From Lewinellaceae bacterium (GTDB lineage Bacteria > Bacteroidota > Bacteroidia > Chitinophagales > Saprospiraceae), in the NCBI GenBank assembly GCA_020636325.1, contig JACJYC010000011.1, positions 162,788 to 226,787 of the forward strand: a stretch of DNA of 64,000 nucleotides, given 5' to 3'. Position numbers and translations under genes: made by a program. A model generated the notes under the pieces. That model searched no databases and was not told the DNA's origin. It saw only the letters and a program-made list of their open reading frames with translations. The stretch's first letter is position 1; every line of letters starts with the position of its first letter. Positions 1 through 7,092 of the stretch are shown one piece after another.

Positions 1-914
1 ACCCCACCGTCAGCCCGGAAACGCTGATCATCCGCGCTACGGGGACGCTGGCGCTGATCATGCTCCATTTCATCCTGGCCATCGGGCCCTTGAGCCGGAT
101 CGACAGCCGGTTTATGCCGCTGCTGTACAACCGGCGTCACCTCGGCGTGACCCTGTTCCTGATCGCCGCCGTACACGGCCTATTCAATATCATCCAGTTT
201 CACGGGTTGGGCAATGAAGACCCGTTGGTCTCTCTATTTACGTCCAATACGCGTTACGGCTCGCCGGGCGATTTCCCGTTTCAGGTCCTGGGTTTTTTCG
301 CCTTGCTGATCCTGTTCCTCATGGCGGCTACCAGCCACGACTTCTGGTTGAAAAACCTGCACCCGAAAGTTTGGAAAAGCCTCCACATGATGGTTTATGC
401 GGCATACGCGCTGCTGATCCTGCACGTCATGCTCGGGGTTGTGCAATTGGACCAGTCCCCGCTTTGGATCGGCCTGGCCGGACTGAGCATGGCTACCGTT
501 ATCGGGCTTCACCTCCGCGCCGGGCGGCTTGAAAAAGCGGGTCAACACCACCTGGAAAATGCCGATCAGGCCGGTTTTTTTCCTGTTTGCACGGCCGATG
601 AAATTCCGGAAAACCGGGCAAAAATCGCTTTGGTTGATGGTCAGAACATAGCTATTTTCAGGTATGACGGAAAGATTTCGGCGGTCAGCAACATCTGCCG
701 CCACCAACACGGTCCGCTGGGAGAAGGCAAGGTCGTCGACGGGTGCATTACCTGCCCCTGGCACGGCTATCAGTACCTGCCGCACAACGGTCAGTCGCCG
801 CCGCCTTATACCGAAAAGCTGGAAACCTACGATGTCATGATCCGGGACGGCATGGTTTGGGTCAACCCGCAACCCTACCCGGAAGGAACGGAGCGGCCGC
901 CTGCGCTTTGTTGA
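1..914 (+). CDS. Ferric-reductase-like membrane protein with C-terminal Rieske domain (5' partial)
   Basis: The reading frame is open to the left edge, so the start lies outside the window; the first visible methionine (60) is internal to a membrane segment. Several hydrophobic helices with conserved histidines (HGLFNII, HDFWLKNLHP, SLHMM, LHVMLG) match a ferric-reductase-like/YedZ-type haem-binding membrane domain. The C-terminal ~100 residues form a Rieske [2Fe-2S] domain with both ligand boxes, CRHQHGPLG and CPWHGY. Inferred role: electron transfer across or at the cytoplasmic membrane, from haem to an iron-sulfur centre. Its stop codon TGA lies in the phrase TTTGTTGATTT, which then recurs as an octamer array downstream. 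The next gene on the same strand may be its partner. Confidence 0.8.
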   Translation, partial: PTVSPETLIIRATGTLALIMLHFILAIGPLSRIDSRFMPLLYNRRHLGVTLFLIAAVHGLFNIIQFHGLGNEDPLVSLFTSNTRYGSPGDFPFQVLGFFALLILFLMAATSHDFWLKNLHPKVWKSLHMMVYAAYALLILHVMLGVVQLDQSPLWIGLAGLSMATVIGLHLRAGRLEKAGQHHLENADQAGFFPVCTADEIPENRAKIALVDGQNIAIFRYDGKISAVSNICRHQHGPLGEGKVVDGCITCPWHGYQYLPHNGQSPPPYTEKLETYDVMIRDGMVWVNPQPYPEGTERPPALC

Positions 915-1012
915 TTTACCGCCTCCGCTCTTTTGGAGCTACAGCGACCGGAGGGTGATTTGGTGATTTGTTGATTTGTTGATTTGATGATGCGTTGATT
1001 TGGGGATTTGAC
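909..1012 (+). repeat. GC hairpin phrase and GATTTGTT octamer array
   Basis: A short inverted repeat (CCTCCGCT ... AGCGACCGGAGG, about 922-954) is followed by about six imperfect octamers GATTTGTT/GATTTGAT from about 957. The plus strand reads TGA in each unit. A related phrase, TTGTTGATTTGCCGCC followed by a GGCCGCCGGAGG arm, recurs at about 51644-51690. Confidence 0.7.
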
Positions 1013-1018
1013 TTAAGA

Positions 1019-1049
1019 CTTATCCTTCGACTACGCTCAGGAGATCCCC
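1019..1049 (+). repeat. Dispersed 31-32 bp phrase containing TCGACTACGCTC
   Basis: This phrase reappears inverted at 31528-31560 with one mismatch, and both copies sit against ACTTACR/GTAAGTN heptamer arrays. Its complement contains GAGCGTAGTCGAAGG; GTAG is the foot typical of REP sequences mobilised by RAYT transposases, but no transposase is in the window. Confidence 0.65.
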
Positions 1050-1133
1050 ACTTACGACTTACAACTTACGACTTACAACTTACGACTTACAACTTACAAC
1101 TTACAACTTACGACCAACAACTTATGACCAACA
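1050..1133 (+). repeat. ACTTACR heptamer array running into a start codon
   Basis: Nine heptamers alternate ACTTACG and ACTTACA from 1050 to 1112, then the register continues as ACCAACA, ACTTATG, ACCAACA to 1133. The ATG of the next gene (1124) is the end of the ACTTATG variant. The minus strand carries TAA in every ACTTACR unit; the plus strand is open in all frames. Confidence 0.85.
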
Positions 1134-1963
1134 AAGAATTCTACATAGGCTGGGAAGATCGCGCGCCGGCAGGCGTTGCCGCCAAAACCAGGCAGGTGGT
1201 CCTGGTCCTGGTTGCACTGGCCGTCGTTGCCGGAGCTGTTTTTATTTTCGGCCAACGCCAATTTGCCAATTCTACTTTTGAATTGGGCCAACTCCGTACG
1301 TTGGAGGGGGTATTGTTCACTGACCCCATCCCGAGTCTGAAGATCCTGGCGGGAAAGGACGCCTCCGGTCAGAACCAATTCCAGCGTGTTTTGCTGGTCG
1401 GGTTCGGCAAACATTCGGCCCTGCCCACCCTGACGGCTATTCAGGAAGCGCAAGGGCAGGAAATCGACGGCAAAGGCGTCCGCCTCGAAGGGCAGCTGAT
1501 CTATTATGACGGTTTGCTGGCCATGGAACTGACCAAAGGAGAAGCTGCCTTCAAAGGTTTTACCGACGCGAATCTGCAGGATTACTTCACCCTGCCCAAG
1601 GACCTGGGGTCCGCCATCTTCCAGGGCGAGATCATGGACCCCAAATGTTATCTCGGCGCTATGCGACCGGCAGAAGGAAAACCGCACCGTTCCTGCGCCA
1701 TCCGGTGCATAGCAGGGGGCATTCCGCCCTTGTTCCGTTCGGCAACTGCGGACGATCAGCGGCAATATTTTTTCTTGCTGGGGTACGACGGCCGGGCCAT
1801 CAACGGGGAAATCGCCGAATATATGGCCGACGACATCCTGTTTTGCGGCCGCATGGAAAAATGGGACGATTGGCTGATCGTCAAAATGGATACCGGCAAA
1901 GGCATTCACCGAACCAACCCCTGGTGGAAAAAGGACACGTCCATCCCGATGTGTGGAAGTTAA
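1124..1963 (+). CDS. Membrane-anchored protein of unknown function, possible partner of the Rieske protein
   Basis: I start this gene at the ATG at 1124 (MTNKEFYIGWEDRAP); upstream in-frame sequence only translates the heptamer repeat. After about 22 polar residues there is one transmembrane helix (VVLVLVALAVVAGAVFIFG), then a soluble domain. A cysteine-containing stretch, MDPKCYLGAMRP followed by CAIRCIAGGIPP, looks like a conserved motif I have seen in proteins near respiratory oxidoreductases, but I cannot name the family. The position 210 bp after the ferric-reductase/Rieske gene on the same strand suggests a shared role in extracytoplasmic electron transfer. The start codon lying inside a tandem repeat is odd and makes the initiation region liable to copy-number change. 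Confidence 0.7.
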   Translation: MTNKEFYIGWEDRAPAGVAAKTRQVVLVLVALAVVAGAVFIFGQRQFANSTFELGQLRTLEGVLFTDPIPSLKILAGKDASGQNQFQRVLLVGFGKHSALPTLTAIQEAQGQEIDGKGVRLEGQLIYYDGLLAMELTKGEAAFKGFTDANLQDYFTLPKDLGSAIFQGEIMDPKCYLGAMRPAEGKPHRSCAIRCIAGGIPPLFRSATADDQRQYFFLLGYDGRAINGEIAEYMADDILFCGRMEKWDDWLIVKMDTGKGIHRTNPWWKKDTSIPMCGS

Positions 1964-2067
1964 AATAAAAAGTAGGGGTTTTTGAAGATGCCTTGTTCCA
2001 AAGCAAGGCGGGGCAGGCTGACCTCATTGATCACCTTGTCGTTGACGACTGACCATTAAAATTACCT

Positions 2068-2075
2068 TACCTTTG
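2068..2075 (+). promoter_or_regulatory. Predicted -7 element of purB
   Basis: TACCTTTG matches the Bacteroidota -7 consensus TAnnTTTG. The purB start lies 15 bases beyond; a TTG at 2042-2044 could serve as a weak -33 element. Confidence 0.55.
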
Positions 2076-2089
2076 CCGCAAAAACAACC

Positions 2090-3418
2090 ATGCTCAACGC
2101 CATTTCGCCTGTTGACGGCCGGTATGCTGACAAGACGGCCCCCTTGCAAGGCTATTTCTCTGAATTTGCCCTGATCAAATACCGGGTGGACGTCGAGGTC
2201 CGGTATTTTACAGCGCTTTGCAAGCTACCGCTGAAACAGCTCAAAGGCGTGACCGACGAACAACTGGCCGCACTGAGCGACATCACCACCGGATTCACTC
2301 CCGAACAGGCCGAACGGGTTAAAGCCATTGAAAAGCAAACCAACCACGACGTCAAGGCCGTAGAATATTTCCTGAAAGAAGCGTTTGACCGCCTGGAAAT
2401 GACCCAATACCGCGAATTCATTCATTTCGGATTGACTTCCCAGGACATCAACAACACGGCTACACCGGCGCTTCTTCGCGACGCGCTGGAAGACGTTTTT
2501 TATCCGGCGTTCCTGGACCTGATCAAAACCCTGGAGTCCCTGGCCGAAAAATGGAAAACCATCCCCATGCTGGCCAGGACCCACGGCCAACCGGCCTCCC
2601 CTACCCTGCTGGGCAAGGAAATCGAGGTATTCCAGGCCCGGCTGCTGGAACAACTGCGCCAGTTGAAAATCGTCCCGATCCGGGCAAAGTTCGGCGGCGC
2701 AACCGGGGGCATGAACGCGCATTTTGCCGCGTATCCGGATATTGACTGGCACCGTTTCGCCACGGGTTTCGTCCTATCGCTGGGGCTCGAACGGGCCTAT
2801 CCCACCACACAGATCGAACACTATGACAACCTGGCGGCCGTTTTCCACGCACAATCCAGGATCAATACCATCCTGATCGACCTGTGCCGGGACATCTGGA
2901 CCTATATCTCCATGGATTATTTCAAACAGAAGGTCGTTGCCGGCGAGGTCGGCTCTTCCGCGATGCCGCACAAGGTCAACCCCATCGATTTCGAAAATGC
3001 GGAAGGCAACCTGGGCATCGCCAACGCCCTGTTCGAACACCTGGCCGCCAAACTGCCCGTCAGCCGCCTGCAACGCGACCTGACCGACAGCACCGTGCTG
3101 CGTAACGTCGGCGTTCCATACGCCCATACCCTGATCGCCTTGCTATCCCTGAAAAAGGGCCTGAGCAAGATCGTCCTCAACGAACCCGCCCTTCGCAACG
3201 ACCTGGAAAACAACTGGATGGTCGTAACGGAAGCCATTCAAACGGTTTTGCGCAGGGAGAATTATCCGGAGCCCTATGAAGCGCTCAAACAATTGTCGAG
3301 AGGAAACGCGTCCCTGGGCGAACAACAGATCCGGGAATTCATCGAATCCCTCGACGTCCGCCCCGAGGTCAGGGAAGAATTGCTGGCCTTCAAACCCTGG
3401 AATTATACCGGCCGCTGA
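2090..3418 (+). CDS. purB: Adenylosuccinate lyase
   Basis: Cytoplasmic purine-synthesis enzyme that splits SAICAR to AICAR and adenylosuccinate to AMP, releasing fumarate. The 442-residue protein has the fumarase/aspartase superfamily signature GSSAMPHKVNP at about residue 285, the TSQDINNTA and ARTHGQPASPT substrate-binding segments, and the length of the E. coli-type PurB (about 450). The start at 2090 is supported by the promoter element 15 bases upstream and by the normal N-terminus MLNAISPVDGRY. It stands alone, with no other purine gene beside it. Confidence 0.97.
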   Translation: MLNAISPVDGRYADKTAPLQGYFSEFALIKYRVDVEVRYFTALCKLPLKQLKGVTDEQLAALSDITTGFTPEQAERVKAIEKQTNHDVKAVEYFLKEAFDRLEMTQYREFIHFGLTSQDINNTATPALLRDALEDVFYPAFLDLIKTLESLAEKWKTIPMLARTHGQPASPTLLGKEIEVFQARLLEQLRQLKIVPIRAKFGGATGGMNAHFAAYPDIDWHRFATGFVLSLGLERAYPTTQIEHYDNLAAVFHAQSRINTILIDLCRDIWTYISMDYFKQKVVAGEVGSSAMPHKVNPIDFENAEGNLGIANALFEHLAAKLPVSRLQRDLTDSTVLRNVGVPYAHTLIALLSLKKGLSKIVLNEPALRNDLENNWMVVTEAIQTVLRRENYPEPYEALKQLSRGNASLGEQQIREFIESLDVRPEVREELLAFKPWNYTGR

Positions 3419-3422
3419 TGTT

Positions 3423-3487
3423 GACGCATGAACGTATGCCTTATCGACGCATGATCATATGCCATATCGACGCATGATCATGCGTCG
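3423..3487 (+). repeat. 23-bp tandem repeat ending in a 20-bp palindrome
   Basis: Three copies of a GACGCATG... unit start at 3423, 3446 and 3469, exactly 23 bases apart. The last ends in the perfect palindrome CGACGCATGATCATGCGTCG (3468-3487). A near-identical palindrome lies at 17917-17940. Confidence 0.85.
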
Positions 3488-3489
3488 CT

Positions 3490-3517
3490 ACTTATGACTT
3501 AAGACTTACCACTTATG
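3490..3517 (+). repeat. Short ACTTAYG heptamer array
   Basis: Four heptamers: ACTTATG, ACTTAAG, ACTTACC, ACTTATG. Same family as at 1050 and 36260; it sits just upstream of the esterase promoter. Confidence 0.75.
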
Positions 3518-3528
3518 ACTATTTAACC

Positions 3529-3536
3529 TAAATTTG
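3529..3536 (+). promoter_or_regulatory. Predicted -7 element of the esterase gene
   Basis: TAAATTTG matches TAnnTTTG, 17 bases before the ATG at 3554. Confidence 0.55.
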
Positions 3537-3553
3537 CGCCAAAAAACCACAAC

Positions 3554-4954
3554 ATGCGTCGTCTCTATTATTTGTTATCCCTTTGTCTGTTGTTCCCGGC
3601 ACTCGTCTGGGCCCAAATCCAGATCAAGGTCACCTCGATCCCGCCGACTACGCCGGCCAACTCGAACGTCTACATCGTCGGCAGTTTCAACAACTGGGCG
3701 CCGGGTGATCCGAACTACAAGCTGACCGCCGGCTCGGACGGGGTATTGTCCGTAACCATCAATCCCGCTCCCGGCACGGTCGAATACAAATTCACCCGCG
3801 GGAACTGGGATTCCGTCGAAGGCAATTCCAACGGCGGCTACCTGCCCAATCGCACCTACCAATACGCCGGGGGCGAGCAAACCCTGTCGCTGACCATTGC
3901 CAGTTGGGAAGATATCGGGGGCGGCAATCACAGCTATGCCTCCAACGTATCCATTGTCAGCCAGGATTTTTACATGCCTCAACTGGACCGCAACCGCCGG
4001 ATCTGGTTGTATCTGCCGCCGGATTATCAAACCACGGGCAAGCGCTACCCCGTCCTGTACATGCACGACGGTCAGAACATTTTCGATATTGCGACCAGTT
4101 TCTCCGGGGAGTGGGAGGTTGATGAATCGCTGAACGACCTTTTCAATAACGGCGATCCGGGTATCATTGTCGTAGCCATCGACAACGGCGGCGCTGAGCG
4201 GATCAATGAGCTCACGCCCTGGTCCAACCCGCAGTACGGCGGCGGGCAGGCATCGGCTTATGTCGATTTCATCGTGGAAACGCTCAAGCCCTATATCGAT
4301 GCCCATTACCGGACACGCCCCGAACGGGATTATACGGGCATCATGGGCTCCTCGCTCGGCGGGCTGACGTCCATGTACGCCGCTATCGAGCACCAGGATG
4401 TTTTCAGCAAGGCGGGTGTATTTTCACCCTCGTTCTGGTTCTCTTCCCAGGCGTATACCCATGTCACTCAGACCGGCAAACAGGCCGATATGCGCATCTA
4501 CATGATCGCCGGGCAGAATGAAAGTGCGACCATGGCCAGCGACCTGAACAATATGTACAATACCCTGCTCGGCGCCGGCTTCCGCCAGGATGAGATCAAG
4601 AAAGTCATCCACCCCGACGGCGCGCATACCGAGTGGTACTGGGCGCGGGAATTCCCGGCTGCTTACCGCTGGTTGTTTGCAGACGCCGGTCCGACCAACA
4701 CGACCGACACGGGTGTTCCGGTCTTTACGATCAGCCCCAACCCGGCTGACAGCGTGTTGTACCTGGAAAGCACAACGACCCTGAGCGACCCGCGATTGCT
4801 GGTCTATACCATGGATGGGAGGGCCGTAAAACCGCCGACTTACCTATCCGGGCAATCCTGGGATGCGAGCATTCTCAGGTCCGGGGTTTATATATTCCGT
4901 GTTTATGACGGGAATAAGCTCATCGGCAGCCAGCAGGTGGTGATCGGGCATTGA
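3554..4954 (+). CDS. Secreted esterase with starch-binding-like module and T9SS tail
   Basis: A signal peptide (MRRLYYLLSLCLLFPALVWAQ) is followed by a CBM20/CBM48-like beta domain at about residues 20-115 (VYIVGSFNNWAPGDP). An alpha/beta-hydrolase of the esterase D/enterochelin-esterase family (PF00756) follows at about 130-380, with nucleophile motif GSSLGG and a probable catalytic His in PDGAHTEWYW. The last ~75 residues (ISPNPADSVLYLES ... GVYIFRVYDG) are a T9SS type A sorting domain, so the protein is probably exported and anchored at the cell surface. The carbohydrate-binding module suggests polysaccharide-linked esters, for example deacetylation or feruloyl ester cleavage, as substrate; this is inference. 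No polysaccharide-utilisation neighbours are present. Confidence 0.85.
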   Translation: MRRLYYLLSLCLLFPALVWAQIQIKVTSIPPTTPANSNVYIVGSFNNWAPGDPNYKLTAGSDGVLSVTINPAPGTVEYKFTRGNWDSVEGNSNGGYLPNRTYQYAGGEQTLSLTIASWEDIGGGNHSYASNVSIVSQDFYMPQLDRNRRIWLYLPPDYQTTGKRYPVLYMHDGQNIFDIATSFSGEWEVDESLNDLFNNGDPGIIVVAIDNGGAERINELTPWSNPQYGGGQASAYVDFIVETLKPYIDAHYRTRPERDYTGIMGSSLGGLTSMYAAIEHQDVFSKAGVFSPSFWFSSQAYTHVTQTGKQADMRIYMIAGQNESATMASDLNNMYNTLLGAGFRQDEIKKVIHPDGAHTEWYWAREFPAAYRWLFADAGPTNTTDTGVPVFTISPNPADSVLYLESTTTLSDPRLLVYTMDGRAVKPPTYLSGQSWDASILRSGVYIFRVYDGNKLIGSQQVVIGH

Positions 4955-5013
4955 CAGTCTTTGCCAACACAGCTGCCGCACAGCAATGAGACCATGAAAC
5001 CGGGAAACAGCCG

Positions 5014-5604
5014 TTAATTCCGCTGGCCGTCCGGGTTGTAAAAATTGGTGAACTCCGACTCGCCTAGTCTTGCGCCTTGTTTTTCGAGTTCGGCCAAGGA
5101 AGTTTCGGGCAATCGATCCAATTCGGGCAGGCTAACCTGGGCAACCGTTTCCGATTCGGGTTCTTCCAGGAAGCAAACCCGATCCTCCAGTATGGCCAGC
5201 CGGTGGCCGCGAAAATGCCGGACCTTTATCTGGCTGTTGCGAACGGCGCAGATATAGGTCCGGTGTTGTTCGCGATAAATCAGGATGAGCGCATCCCCCT
5301 TCCAGGCTATGAGGTGAATGTGGATGCCGTACCAGAGGTTATAACTTTCGGGGATCCAGGAAAAGATTTCCCTGCGGCCGTCGGATATTTTCAGGCAATA
5401 GTAGATGTAGTCGTCCGTTTCAATCCAGGCCAGGTGCGTATCATCCGGAGCGCGGGCGATGTGGTAGTCGCTGACGCGGATGCTTTTTTCCACTTCGCGC
5501 CAGACCACATGGCGGATGTTGAGTTCTTCCAGGGGTTGTTCAATCCTGTAGGATATCCCGGCGTGATCGAGGTAGGCCGTCAGTTTTTCCAGCGTTGATT
5601 TCAT
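5014..5604 (-). CDS. Conserved hypothetical protein, 196 residues
   Basis: No family is recognised. There is no signal peptide or membrane segment, and the protein is rich in aromatic and charged residues with alternating beta-like stretches (HLAWIETDDYIYYCLKI, HIHLIAWKGDALILIY, HRTYICAVRNSQIKVRHF). This suggests a cytoplasmic all-beta fold in its central part between a helical N-terminus and a polar C-terminus. It converges with the upstream esterase and diverges from the candidate RNA promoter at 5686. Confidence 0.6.
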   Translation of the reverse strand: MKSTLEKLTAYLDHAGISYRIEQPLEELNIRHVVWREVEKSIRVSDYHIARAPDDTHLAWIETDDYIYYCLKISDGRREIFSWIPESYNLWYGIHIHLIAWKGDALILIYREQHRTYICAVRNSQIKVRHFRGHRLAILEDRVCFLEEPESETVAQVSLPELDRLPETSLAELEKQGARLGESEFTNFYNPDGQRN

Positions 5605-5685
5605 GATTTGAAGGTAGGGAAATTCTGACTGACGAGGATGGGGAGGCGCATCAAATAAATCAAATAAAAAAATAAGTGTTATTTA

Positions 5686-5717
5686 TTTGTACTTTTAAAC
5701 AAATCAGTTTATATTTG
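5686..5717 (+). promoter_or_regulatory. Consensus Bacteroidota promoter driving the 5.7 kb candidate RNA
   Basis: TTTG (5686-5689), a 20-base spacer and TATATTTG (5710-5717) give a full -33/-7 pair at typical spacing. No ATG-started gene follows on the plus strand for over 2 kb, so the expected transcript from about 5724 is non-coding. Confidence 0.7.
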
Positions 5718-5723
5718 CAAAGT

Positions 5724-5862
5724 GATTCATAAGTCCGGGGTGACAGCTGGGCAAAAAACGTACATTCCTTGCGCAATGGATTTGGAGACTTAGGCTCTGA
5801 GAGGAGCCCTGTACGCATACCCGTGAGTGGTGGTGGAAGGGCGGGCATTTTTATCCCCACCC
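5724..5862 (+). ncRNA. Candidate structured non-coding RNA (possibly 6S-like)
   Basis: This GC-rich block lies in an otherwise AT-rich 410-bp gap directly after a consensus promoter. Inverted pairs are visible: CGTACA/TGTACG (about 5758-5763 with 5811-5816) enclosing a GGCTC/GAGCC hairpin with a TGAGAG loop, and GGGTG near the start with CACCC near the end. A long rod with internal bubbles would fit a 6S-type RNA, but I cannot recall a matching consensus well enough to name it. It does not show tmRNA, RNase P or SRP landmarks. The 3' end is a guess; no clear U-run terminator is visible. Confidence 0.4.
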
Positions 5863-6014
5863 ATTACTATATATCAACATATTACTAAATAAGGGCCGCC
5901 GCCGGCCGCTTCTTCCGACCATCTGCCGGCCATCACTTCCATTCCTGTTCATCATCCTTCCTACCGCCTTGAAATCATTCAAAACAATAGCAATTCCACA
6001 GCCATGATCCCATT
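5863..6014. other. Intergenic remainder with no recognised feature
   Basis: AT-rich stretch followed by GC-rich sequence before the convergent end of the oxidoreductase gene. I see no gene, array or clear terminator. Confidence 0.5.
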
Positions 6015-7007
6015 TCATTCCTTCCCATCCGCCGGATAGACCAGGCCGATCTCTTTCCGGATCGCGTCCAGCAATCGCATCAGGTCAAGGCTGAAAGATA
6101 ACGGCAACAGGTCGCTTTCCGGTTTTCCGGCATCCAGGCAATGCATGCACTCCTCCGCTTCGAATTGATACCCGTTGCCGGCTGTTTCAAAATACACGTC
6201 CTGCGGGCGATCTCCTTCGGGGATCAGGGATAGATTCCCGGGCCGGAACCAATGCGGATGGAAATGGATCACCCCTTTTGTTCCGTGGATGAATGCCTCC
6301 GTTTTGGTCCGGTTGCGGATCGTAGCGTGGATATGCCCCATCTGACCGGCGGGATATTCCAGCGTTGCCGCCACCTCATCGTCAACCCCCGTATCGCTGA
6401 AATGCGCTACAGCCGTGATCTTTGAAGGGTATCCCAAAAACAGCAAATTCAGGAACGCCGGATAAATGCCGATATCCAGCAGAGCGCCGCCGCCAAGGTC
6501 GGGGTTGAATAACCGGCCTTCCGGATTCATCGGCGCGGGAAAGCCAAAATCCGCTTTTACCGAGATGACTTCGCCAATGGCCCCTTCCGAGATCCAGTCG
6601 GCAGCTTGCCGGATCTTGGGCATGAACCGGGTCCAGATCGCTTCCATCAGAAAAACACGGCGCCGGCGGGCTGTTTCGATCATTTTTTCGGCTTCGGCCA
6701 GGTTCATGGCAAACGGCTTCTCGCACAGTACCGGGATTCCGGCTTCGAGGCATTTGATCGTATATGCGCAATGACCGGTATGAGGAGTAGCGATGTACAC
6801 AATGTCCAGATCAGGGCACTCCAGGATCTCCTCATAACTGCCGAAAACGTGTGAAGCGCCGTATTCGCCGGCAAAGGCCTGCGCCCGTTCAAGCGAACGG
6901 CTGGCCACGGCATGCAACCTGGCATTTTTCAATCCGGTCAGGTCCTGTGCGAACTTATGGGCGATTCTCCCGGGGCCGATGATCCCCCAATTGCAGGTTT
7001 TGGACAT
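6015..7007 (-). CDS. Gfo/Idh/MocA-family NAD(P)-dependent oxidoreductase
   Basis: The 330-residue protein starts with a Rossmann dinucleotide-binding motif (WGIIGPGRIAHKFAQDL) and carries the family EKP motif (VLCEKPFAMN) that provides the catalytic lysine, then a C-terminal alpha/beta substrate domain (GGGALLDIGIYP). The pattern is closest to the dihydrodiol-dehydrogenase-like branch, which oxidises or reduces sugars and cyclitols. It is cytoplasmic, with no signal peptide. The substrate cannot be told from the sequence and no sugar operon is adjacent. Confidence 0.9.
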   Translation of the reverse strand: MSKTCNWGIIGPGRIAHKFAQDLTGLKNARLHAVASRSLERAQAFAGEYGASHVFGSYEEILECPDLDIVYIATPHTGHCAYTIKCLEAGIPVLCEKPFAMNLAEAEKMIETARRRRVFLMEAIWTRFMPKIRQAADWISEGAIGEVISVKADFGFPAPMNPEGRLFNPDLGGGALLDIGIYPAFLNLLFLGYPSKITAVAHFSDTGVDDEVAATLEYPAGQMGHIHATIRNRTKTEAFIHGTKGVIHFHPHWFRPGNLSLIPEGDRPQDVYFETAGNGYQFEAEECMHCLDAGKPESDLLPLSFSLDLMRLLDAIRKEIGLVYPADGKE

Positions 7008-7040
7008 AGTGCTGGTTTATGCCTGGGCAAGATAGGGAAA

Positions 7041-7083
7041 AAGAGAGAGAGTGGGAGGGTGAGAGGGTGAGAGGGTGAGAGGA
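7041..7083 (+). repeat. GTGAGAGG octamer array
   Basis: About five units of GTGAGAGG or a close variant. It ends 9 bases beyond the stop codon of the minus-strand GWxTD gene, whose coding strand reads the stop-free orientation (CCTCTCAC), the opposite of most arrays of this family. Confidence 0.85.
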
Positions 7084-7092
7084 GGGCGCCGG

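Noticed and set aside
995..1123. Longer start for the 1124 gene at ATG 995
   Set aside because: The extra 43 residues are a translation of the dispersed phrase and ACTTACR heptamers (Leu-Thr-Thr-Tyr periodicity), not protein-like sequence.
5660..5860. 66-residue minus-strand ORF
   Set aside because: It runs antisense through a consensus plus-strand promoter and the GC-rich candidate RNA, and the peptide has no recognisable features.
5724..5862. TPP or cobalamin riboswitch
   Set aside because: CTGAGA and ACCC-like pieces occur, but the required conserved cores (for TPP the ACCTGATC block, for cobalamin the B12 box) are absent, and no gene follows on the plus strand.
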